Assembly (NCBI GenBank): GCA_946186115.1
Contig: CAMHLV010000009.1
Span: 1-64,000, forward strand
Length of the DNA stretch: 64,000 nt
Source of the DNA: an uncultured Prevotella sp.
Lineage (GTDB): Bacteria; Bacteroidota; Bacteroidia; Bacteroidales; Bacteroidaceae
Direction of reading: 5' to 3'
Below, in pieces: positions 63,919 through 64,000 of this stretch (position 1 is its first letter; every line of letters starts with the position of its first letter). A program made the translations under genes and the position numbers. Below the pieces are notes generated by a model, which made no database searches, was not told the origin of the DNA, and saw nothing but the letters and a program-made list of their open reading frames with translations.

Positions 63919-64000
63919 ATGAGCAAACCATTAGTTGAAACAAAAGCAAGGGTAGGCGTGTTTAGCATTGCACTGCAGGCATACCTGCCACAGTTTCCAC
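63919..64000 (+). CDS. Sugar isomerase of the L-fucose/L-arabinose isomerase type, 5' end only
   Basis: Only 27 residues are visible, ending at the window edge. The start KARVGVFSIALQAYLPQFP agrees with the N-terminus of the L-fucose/L-arabinose isomerase-like family. Next to rhamnulokinase it may serve as the rhamnose isomerase of this pathway. The family call is tentative. Confidence 0.5.
   Translation, partial: MSKPLVETKARVGVFSIALQAYLPQFP

Overview
The window comes from a Bacteroidetes bacterium, most likely a Prevotella-type (Prevotellaceae) gut or rumen polysaccharide degrader. Evidence: paired SusC/SusD outer-membrane genes, many secreted glycoside hydrolases and lipoproteins, the Bacteroidetes -7 promoter element TAnnTTTG before most transcription units, type IX secretion genes (sprA, porW/sprE, porX), and almost no Shine-Dalgarno sequences. 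The layout xusA-xusB-xusC-xusD-xusE-GH10 is the core xylan-use cluster known from Prevotella and Bacteroides.

Layout. 1-1063: BlaR1-like M56 peptidase (cut by the window edge) and a BlaI-type repressor, with dyads in the control region. 1521-4609: an ECF sigma factor, a membrane anti-sigma-like protein and a thioredoxin-fold protein without CxxC. 4735-21367, minus strand: the enzyme half of a xylan utilisation locus. It has a four-gene operon (CE6-CE1 esterase, GH3, GH43-CBM6, GH43), a secreted tandem-module protein, an SGNH/CE6 esterase, and a GH43-CBM6-GH43-CBM6 / CE1 esterase / chimeric-gene unit. 21762-36319, plus strand: GH5, then xusA-xusE and a GH10 xylanase with two inserted carbohydrate-binding modules. 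36475-39143: a membrane protein and a PD40 lipoprotein with a CxxCH motif. 39433-43723, minus: a LuxR-type regulator, a histidine phosphatase-GH28 fusion and a secreted protein. 43881-44780: meso-diaminopimelate dehydrogenase. 44980-60924, plus: ruvA, sprA, an HU-like protein, a 37-codon smalltalk gene, tRNA-Pro (minus strand), aroA, porW, porX, tsaE. 60950-64000: GH28, rhamnulokinase and the start of a sugar isomerase.

How the parts work together. Outer-membrane GH10 and GH5 lipoproteins should cut xylan, the two SusC/D pairs import the oligosaccharides, and the minus-strand esterases, GH43s and GH3 remove acetyl, feruloyl and arabinosyl groups and release xylose. Six promoters of this locus carry related direct-repeat elements (half-site TGTTAC repeated every 21 bp). 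In five of them the element begins exactly 58 bp before the -7 box, and in the sixth 48 bp before it, one helical turn closer. This looks like the operator of one xylan regulator that is encoded elsewhere. Two of the secreted proteins end in a short C-terminal motif that could be a sorting signal for the type IX system whose genes lie in the same window.

The other main structural theme is a set of seven-base tandem repeats, with a different unit at each site, that bridge stop and start codons of adjacent genes. One array lies inside the sprA coding sequence. There are also several gene fusions or chimeras: GH97 N-domain with an AlkZ-like C-terminus, histidine phosphatase with GH28, and a Cys-rich membrane leader with PorW.
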